In this document: one piece after another, positions 56,684-64,000 of the stretch
Layout of the letters: each line of letters starts with the position of its first letter
How positions within the stretch are numbered: position 1 is the first letter of the stretch
Source: Beroe forskalii
Taxonomy: Eukaryota; Ctenophora; Nuda; Beroida; Beroidae
Assembly (NCBI GenBank): GCA_011033025.1
Contig: WFMF01000235.1
Coordinates: 186,001 to 250,000 of the forward strand
Direction of reading: 5' to 3'
Length of the DNA: 64,000 bases
Position numbers and translations under genes: made by a program
The notes under the pieces: generated by a model
Seen by the model: only the letters and a program-made list of their open reading frames with translations
Databases searched by the model: none
What the model was told of the DNA's origin: nothing

Positions 56684-59315
56684 ATTCTCGTTCTGGTTTT
56701 TTTGATAGCATTTCCACAGGACAAGGGCCAAGGATCAAGAAATCTAGATTCTTTGTGAGCTCATTCTTAGACCAAGAAACAGGGAAAGTCAACACAGCTT
56801 ATCCACGGAAAGTAAAGAAACCAGCGGGAGCAGCAGCGGAAGAGAAAACATCCGAAGAGAGCTGCCAAAGGTGAAGAGTGAGCTACGTGCCACGTGTCAC
56901 TTGCTCATGTGCGCGCGAGACACCTCGTCACCAACTGAGCACTTGAACGCGTGATGATACTGTCACTTCACCGCGCATTTCATCTGTACGTGCGCAGTAC
57001 GGGGGAGCAGGATTCCACAGAACTGGGACGAAATAAAAATATTATTGAGACAAACAAGTCGGAGAGGAATGTTGTTGAATGTTTAATGAAAATAACGCAC
57101 ATAGAAAAGTAAAGTGCCCCCGGTCTGTGACATGTACGCGATAAAACGGAAAATCCCTCGTAACTTCGCGTGATATTCCGTAAACAAGTATGCGCTCAGT
57201 AGAGTAAACAAGCACGGCTGTGGCGAGCTGAGATCAACTGTTGGTCCGATCACGGAAAGTGTGTTGTATAGAACTATTTGTCAACAAATACTATCAAGCT
57301 GCTCTCACGTCCAACTCCGAGAGAAAGAGAGAGATCAATGGCAATACAAAGGTGGCACTCGGATAATTGCCCGTTGAAGTGGCGTCATTATCAGGGCTTA
57401 GAGCGGTGAGCTGATGACACAGCGAGCACTACAGCATCTGGTGGTTCGCTATCATGCTACTACGTTACGAAGCACATAATAGTGACGTCACTAAACGTAA
57501 TGCGCCGCATAAGGAGAAAAGGCTGTGGAAACAATGCCGCGTATAATTACATTATTGTACCATCATTACTATCAGGGAGTGTTCACTCTATTCTCAGAAA
57601 CCTCATACCTCCTGATGATGCGACACTAAGCTACTAGTAACTTAGTGATTAAGAAGATGTGCAATAGCTTCTACCAAAGTCTCAAGCTTTTGCAGGGTTT
57701 CAAAGAAAAATCCGTGATCAAAATGCCCCTGTTCAAAAACTTCAGACTTCACTTCTTCAATGAATTAATCACCAAACGACTGCAAATGCCAGCTCTAGAA
57801 GATCTAGCTGATATATAAAATCTCATGTCAATCAAAGAATTACTATATACTCGACAACTCATCGCGAATATTCGCCATAAGTGCTGATACAGATCATGAA
57901 AACCAGGAGAGTGTAATACGGAGTTGCAAGTTGCAAGCAACTGGCACCACTCCAAACTAGGACACTTCACCAGACGTTGGGAGGAACTCGTACAACAGTG
58001 TGTCATGCGCACTACAGGGAGAGGTGCGTCATCAACTCACTACTGTGAACTATGGTAATGACGCCATCTGCAACCACCACCACCATTGTACAGCGAGACA
58101 ACCGATACTACATGTAACGTTAACAGTGACGGAGTCTAGAAAAGCCCAACAAATTGTGTAAATTGCAAAATTGAACTGATATATTATAACAAGTGTTATA
58201 GTGCTGTGATTGACAATATACGACGTGTTCGTTTTTACAACTCTTCAATTGGCAATTTGTTACAATGGATGACATAACAGAGTTTGTAATGTCAAATAAT
58301 AGAAATAATTACTGGCAATTTTTGCTTTTTGTAAGAGGGCGATCCTCTGGAGCCCTAAATAAGTGAATCAATAACATTTTAAAACGATTTAGGACGGTAT
58401 CTATAGAGTACTAGATCTGAGGTATTTGATAAGGCTCCGATTGGGCTCTTTAAAGGTTCAACTTTCTGAATAGTTCGTAGCAACGTAACAATTATTCAGA
58501 GTCAGGGTATGTTGCTGTGTCAAAAAGAAAGTTAAACCGCGCAGGACTTATAACTAAGAGAAAGGTTGTCATCTTGAATCTTAAAACAAATGCTACCAAA
58601 GTCGACTGTATTTGAATCTCACTGAGTCACAACACGCAGAAAGTCCGCTAAAACTTTTCGCACTTTGATATGGAATATCATTAATTTAAGATAGTGTTAA
58701 TAGTTTCAATCAAGCGCAGCAAGTGACAAATATTACTGAATTTTAATTCCTACTGCTATTTCCCCCGTAAGATACGAATCAGAGTAGCTGAAAGAATTTC
58801 AGTAGGTAAATGGCAACGCCCAGGAAGGCGTTGAAAAGAAATTTACGTAACTTGCCCCGTAACTTTCTAAATGTAGCAATGATAAATCGCATATGAGTCG
58901 TGCGGAAAGCAACGAAATCATGCACTGTTTTTGCTATATTTTTTATTGAGGAATGTCATAAAAATATCACTTAAATTGCCGCATGCTCCCATTGGAGGCT
59001 GTCAACAAGAGAGCAAGTATAGACTGCATCACTGACACGCGATTGATGAAAACTCTAACACGTTTCGAGTTAATTTTCTCAATATTCACTTACGTATTTA
59101 ATGAGGGGGTAATATGCTAAGCTATCAGGTACTTGCTTGGAACGTGTCTCAGGAGAGAGAGTGAGGGAGAGTTATTTAACTTTGTTACGTAACGTTAAGT
59201 CTCTTTATAATATACGTGTAACAATAAAACTCGAACATTGTCAACTTCCTGAACCCCTTCGGAAAAGAAGAGCTTTATAAAGCTACATCTCACTTACCAT
59301 AATTTACCCAATTTA
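56684..59315. other. Single-copy noncoding stretch
   Basis: No confirmed gene. TGACGTCA is at 57,483-57,490. An 87-codon minus frame at 57,749-58,012 has no family signature. Confidence 0.4.
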
Positions 59316-59470
59316 TCAACTTTCTGTAGAAGAGTCGGAAAAGAGCTGGAAAACTTGACGCGACATCAAATATGGAAAATGTGCACATAATAAGACGTAG
59401 TAATCGCGGCTTGGCGTCATCAACACGTCGTTCTGCAGCGTGAGAATGACGTCATCTTCGCCCAATGTCT
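59316..59470 (-). CDS. Possible terminal coding exon
   Basis: On the minus strand a pyrimidine-containing acceptor (CCAATACATCCTGTGTAG) ends at 59,471. The following frame is open for about 50 codons to TGA at 59,316-59,318. Codon choice is rather GC-ending (GAC GTC, CTC ACG CTG CAG AAC GAC GTG), unlike the surroundings. The peptide includes GEDDVILTLQ and YYVLLCAHFP. The frame also extends upstream to an ATG at 59,508-59,510, so it could be a small single-exon frame. Not recognised. Confidence 0.25.
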
Positions 59471-59510
59471 CTACACAGGATGTATTGGACAGGAACATAA
59501 TATTTACCAA

Positions 59511-62424
59511 GACTCACATACCACCTGCATTACTAGTGTCTCAAATTCCGAGACATGCTTAGACATGAAGTAGGTATTAGATCGGACTGAGCTGGTTTTC
59601 TGCATACCAATACATGTGATTATGTGTCACGAATGGGCCGTGCAAATGTCTCACGCAGTACATTGTTGAGTGGTCGGTGGCACCAGGGATTGCACGCCTT
59701 GTGGCATGGTGCCAGCGCGTCTGACACTGGGATTAGCCTGGTTATACGCAGTAACCGAGCTACAGCACTAGTTATAAAGTAGTTTGGTACATGGGGAAGT
59801 CCAGCAGGTGTCACATCACGCTCATTGCACACCGAATGGGGTGTCAACCCCCAGTACATAACACGAGCACTATGAAGTGATTTCCCTAGCACTATTTGGA
59901 AAAAGGTGGCAGTAACGAAATTGCAGGAATTTCGGAACGACTTACAAACGAAAAAGGACCAAGTATGATGATTGCGCTAACAAAATGTAAAGAATTCCTG
60001 AGTTTTAAATGCAGCGCTGTTACTCGTTAAACGCTTACAGAAGTATTGAGAATTGTCAGAGCGCATCATCGCCAATACAGAAAGACATTCTGTTACAGGT
60101 ATTATTCAAACAAACAAAACACATAGAAACCATAAGATCAAGTTGAAATTGTAAAAATGGATTAATTGTTTCTACGAAAAAATCCAGGAGAGAGAAGGGC
60201 AATTTTAGGCGTATTCACAATGCTGAAAACCAGAAAACTCTAGCCTTCATATTATTATGCTTTGTCCATTTTAAAATCTTTGCACAACAAAACAAATAAA
60301 CAAAATATGAAAAACAGTAAACAAATGAGGTCAAAGTAATGGCGCGCGTGCGTGACGCGGCAATGCTCAAATGGCAAGATGATTTTATATTTAGGACTGA
60401 GAATGAGAATAAGGGCCCATAGCACAAGACAACAAAAATACACCAATAAACAGAAAAAAAAACAGAAGTGCGAGTGTTACAGTATAATTATAAACGGAAA
60501 GAAGTGCGGTAACGGAACGTTACATTTATTATACAATATACTGGTTCTATCATGAATTACTGACAAGTGTGACAGATAGCAACACGAGCAAAAGTACAAA
60601 AGTGTGTGACCTCTGAAACACCAATAAAAACCTGGCACTCTGAACCAGGTGCAAATGACATGGGGAACACCAGAAAACACAGTGTTGAAATTACGGGCAA
60701 ATTCCAGCGGCCTGTCATCAGAACATATGTCATGTTACGGCTCACGAGGTTCACAGAGGCGCAATCAGACTGCTACACTACTTCGGGATAGGGACGGTTG
60801 ACGGTTCAGAAGGGCCACTAATGGTACACTTCTCTGAGATTGAGACGGCCGACAGGGGCCAGACTGGTACACTACTTCGGGATTGTCATCACAAAAATCA
60901 GGTACAATGGGGCAAACCAAGCGGAATACCGGGCTATTGTAAGATTGTATGTAGTGTCAATAAATTGTAAGTTATCCAATTAATGGATGTTTCGCAGAGG
61001 GCAGTCTTCTTCAGGATAAACAGACACTTTCTGTCAGAAGAACACGATCATCAGTCGTAATTCACTTGACATTCTGTGTTCTGATTTTCGGAAACAAAGA
61101 ATAGAAATTATGAGAGACGTTGTAAAGGAAATATTGTGACTGGCAGAACTAACTTAGAACTTAACATTGGATATCAAAGTCAAATTGAAATAAAAAAAAA
61201 TCTTAAGACCTAAAAACGAGTGCCATTCTGAGAAAATGATTTGAACATCCGCACACAAGCGTACATGAAAAGAGGAAAGTAGTCGGATAAGAATAATCTT
61301 AGCTGCCGCACCACATAGGATATGAGAGTCGTGTTCTGACAAAGTATGACAGCGTACTGTACCAATAGCCTGCCTACATACTGTATTAGCTGTATACACC
61401 GCCAATTAAAATGCTCATCATATCCAAGGGAGGTGCTGTAGAAGTCTATAGCAATCACCACGCAGATAGAAATGTTGGTGCTGACAGGTAAAATCTAGAG
61501 TATACAATTCATTGCGTTTAGTGTGATTCAAATTCCCTGAAAATGGGAAAACGTTCCCTTAAAACTGGTCCGAATACCTTGAAACAAAGCAGCAATACGT
61601 GAAGTGTTGAAAGTGTTTTGTTATTAACATTCTGCGGGCCTCTATCAGAACGAGTTTTCCGCAAAAAACACAACAAGTTTGGGGTTAACTTAGGTAAAAA
61701 TCGTTGTGCTGAATTTTTGATGACTATCATATTTTACAAGAGACTCAAACTATTAAGAGATTATCACCCCACGAACAATAAGATACTAAAACAAATTAAA
61801 TTTGTTGTAACCTCCGTAATAACAACGACTGCACTGAGTATTATGCTACCTGCTGAGAAGCTCATTATTATCATCCCCTGCTCGTAACACCTCCACGACA
61901 CCAACTCACCATTCTAAAGCCAGGAAATGTCGTCACTCGGTGTCCCGCGGTCTTATTAAGAGCATCACGATGGCGAATGTAAGCATATTAAAACCATGAC
62001 TATCGCTACAATAATATCTTAAGATAAACGACCTCGCGTTGTCAGAGCCTCTCCGGTCAGTGCTTACTGCATACAGAACACAGAACATGGTCATAACAGT
62101 GTTCTGGGAAGTATTTGGACGCAAAAGGTTTTGGAAAACACGGGAGAGGGGAGTTGATTCAATTTGTTGCCTCCTCTTGGGGTAGATGGAAAAATTGAAC
62201 AATCGCGCAATATAAATTACGGAAAGTTCTATTTTTCTATCACCGATTTCAAGGTTCAGAGACTGGCAATCAATCGTTCTAAATCAATCAACAATATCAA
62301 GGATCAATCAACAATATCAAGGATCTACAGTCAAGGATTTCATTGTGAAAGGCTTCTGGGAATCCATGAGCACAGTATTTCTGTATTTTATCGGAATTGT
62401 GAGTTTTCTGAGAAGAGACAAGAC
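59511..62424. other. Single-copy noncoding stretch
   Basis: No confirmed gene. A 90-codon minus frame (59,620-59,892) and an 89-codon plus frame (61,618-61,887) lack recognisable domains. An 18-bp direct repeat (CAATCAACAATATCAAGG) occurs at 62,286-62,303 and 62,304-62,322. Confidence 0.4.
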
Positions 62425-62522
62425 AAGGAGTGCTCGTGTAAAAAGGAGGGGTAGAGAGAAGGAATACTCGTGTGAAAAGGAGGGGTAGAGAGGAGGAGTG
62501 TTCGTATGAAGAAGGTAGGGTA
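62425..62522 (+). repeat. 34-bp minisatellite x3
   Basis: Units of AAGGARTRCTCGTGTRAAAA followed by GGAGGGGTAGAGAG; the third unit is degenerate. Confidence 0.85.
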
Positions 62523-63795
62523 ACAGCAAACAAATCCACAATAATCACAATGCCTGGGTATTATCATCTCCCATGTCAGGAGCTGACACCGGCACTGTAA
62601 CTGTGGTGTGAAATGACCCGGTACTTGCACCCCTAAGGTTTCCTTCATTGGGAACCACACACAGTCTCTCTTCACATTCCTTCACATATTTAACAACGTA
62701 TCAGTCAGCATATCTCCTATCCGTGTGCTGTATTCAGTGAATACTATTCACGGTATTCAATATACGCGTCCACACGACTCAATGAAAAGAGGTAACGAAC
62801 CCATTGACAAAAGTCCAGGATGAAATTCCTATAATTGTGATGAGTCAAGAGATAAAAGTAAAAAGCCGTGAGCAAAGTAGGAACACTATTGTCTACGAAT
62901 AACGATTTCGGTCATTTAGACGGTCAAAACGAATAAAAATCCTCCTTCTCTTATATTATAATTCATCATTAAAATTGACTATCATGGCATCTCAACCCTG
63001 CTAAAGGAAGACTAAATTGAATAAGAAACAATAAATGGCTTGATTTACCGATGACAGAATGTCACTCGAATCATGGGAGATAGTTGAAGGGCAAAAGTCC
63101 AAGAATTGGAAGACTTGATCCAAAAACTGAAACAAGCTCAGAAGTAATCCCTTTAGTATCGGAAACAAAGGAAGGCGACAGCGTGACACAGCGTATAAAG
63201 GAATCCGGTTTAGAAAACGCATTACTGATCGCACTACATTATACACGAAAAAATTAGTTTACAATTTACACAAACTGATATAATAAAGAAAGATTATAAA
63301 TTGCATTAATTAGTAATTACATCGTATTTCCTCCATTGGGATACATATTCAGCTCACGAAGTAGCCTGTTCAACGAGATGACCTTGCTTATCCTGATGAC
63401 GACGTCATCAGCAAATTGTCCTCGTGTTTCAAATAAGGCCCAGGCCGGAATTTAAGATGTCAGTGATAACTGCCATCAAGCTCAGAATTTAAAGTGCCGT
63501 CATTAGAAATGCCAAGTTGAAAGTTGAAAGCGGTCGCAATCGCTGATCGAACGCTTAAACTTGCGGTTGATTTTGGGGGATAGGTCGATGTTCTGCTCAA
63601 CAGAAGGCCGCTTATACAGAGGTCGGGCGAGAAACATGTCAGATATTACAGCAGCTGGTAGCATGAGGATGCTTGATATGCGTTGTATTATTATTGACCT
63701 CTGTTTACTATTGCATGCTGCTCCGTGTTTAACTTTAATTTCAAGGTCTCTGCAGAAGGAAACATTATGCTGAATATGGTGGATGGTAACACTGA
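62523..63795. other. Single-copy noncoding stretch
   Basis: No gene supported. GATGACGACGTCATCA, an overlapping near-CRE palindrome, lies near 63,396-63,411. Confidence 0.4.
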
Positions 63796-64000
63796 ACTAC
63801 GGCTTCAGACAAACTGCAGGTACAGCAGCTGAACTTGAAGTGCAACAACTTCCCATGGACATTGGATGTTTCATGTTGCTCTACGAAGAAACGAACAGTG
63901 GAAAAATCCTACAAACTTTTCAACAAAACGACGCAAAATAAGAAACTGGGAGCATCTGCCCGTCCTCCATTAGAAGTCATTAAATCTACTGAAGGAAACC
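63796..64000 (+). CDS. Possible partial exon running off the window
   Basis: After a TGA at 63,793-63,795 the frame is open for 68 codons to the window edge. CTGCAG at 63,813-63,818 could be an internal acceptor. The peptide is Lys/Asn/Thr-rich (STKKRTVEKSYKLFNKTTQ) with a NFPWTLDVSCC segment. No family recognised; chance is possible. Confidence 0.2.

Noticed and set aside
63640-63670. SDITAAGS peptide shared with the minus frame at 26,145-26,426
   Set aside because: Similarity is limited to about 20 bases; flanks do not align.

Overview
This 64 kb window looks like intergenic or intronic DNA from an invertebrate animal. The evidence is a first coding exon ending in a GTGAGT splice donor, a degenerate CR1/L2-type non-LTR retrotransposon, several small inverted-repeat DNA transposons, and many minisatellites. 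I see no operons, ribosome binding sites, rRNA, tRNA or CRISPR. A sponge or another early-branching marine invertebrate would fit the repeat-rich, CRE-rich, gene-poor texture. That is inference; the sequence does not fix the taxon.

Layout. 1-25,000 is mostly single-copy noncoding DNA broken up by local repeats: a 22-bp minisatellite (237-1003), a 3.6 kb foldback element with repeat-filled inverted arms (about 1,120-4,715), a 17-bp minisatellite, a (CATA)n tract, a 64-bp array, a triple-hairpin element (9,825-9,993), a second 22-bp minisatellite (14,951-15,445) and hairpins of a CACTCGG...CCTCGTG family. The best protein-coding feature is a 46-codon first exon on the minus strand (17,493-17,630). 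Its downstream exons should lie at lower coordinates, but I could not identify them.

25,027-56,683 is a direct tandem segmental duplication, copy A (25,027-44,548) followed by copy B (44,549-56,683). The shared unit is roughly 9-10 kb, and the length difference comes from insertions present in only one copy. Each copy therefore serves as the empty site for the other, which gives exact or near-exact boundaries for most elements. Copy A alone carries a 1,480-bp element with an 8-bp TSD, a 5,058-bp composite with a nested 3,415-bp element inside a 14-bp TSD, a triple-hairpin element, and a 2,288-bp hAT-like element. Copy B alone carries a 355-bp element with an 8-bp TSD, two TA-flanked MITEs (458 and 494 bp), and a 1,576-bp truncated LINE with recognisable reverse transcriptase. 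Two minisatellites in the unit are built from sequences resembling transcription-factor sites: an RFX X-box in a 46-bp unit and a CRE/UPRE-like TCACGTCA in a 16-bp unit. The latter has about 33 copies in A and about 5 in B.

56,684-64,000 is single-copy and mostly featureless. It has one possible terminal exon (minus, 59,316-59,470), a short 34-bp repeat, and a frame that stays open to the window edge (63,796-64,000). No set of genes can be seen working together. The biology here is mobile-element and satellite turnover within a recent tandem duplication.
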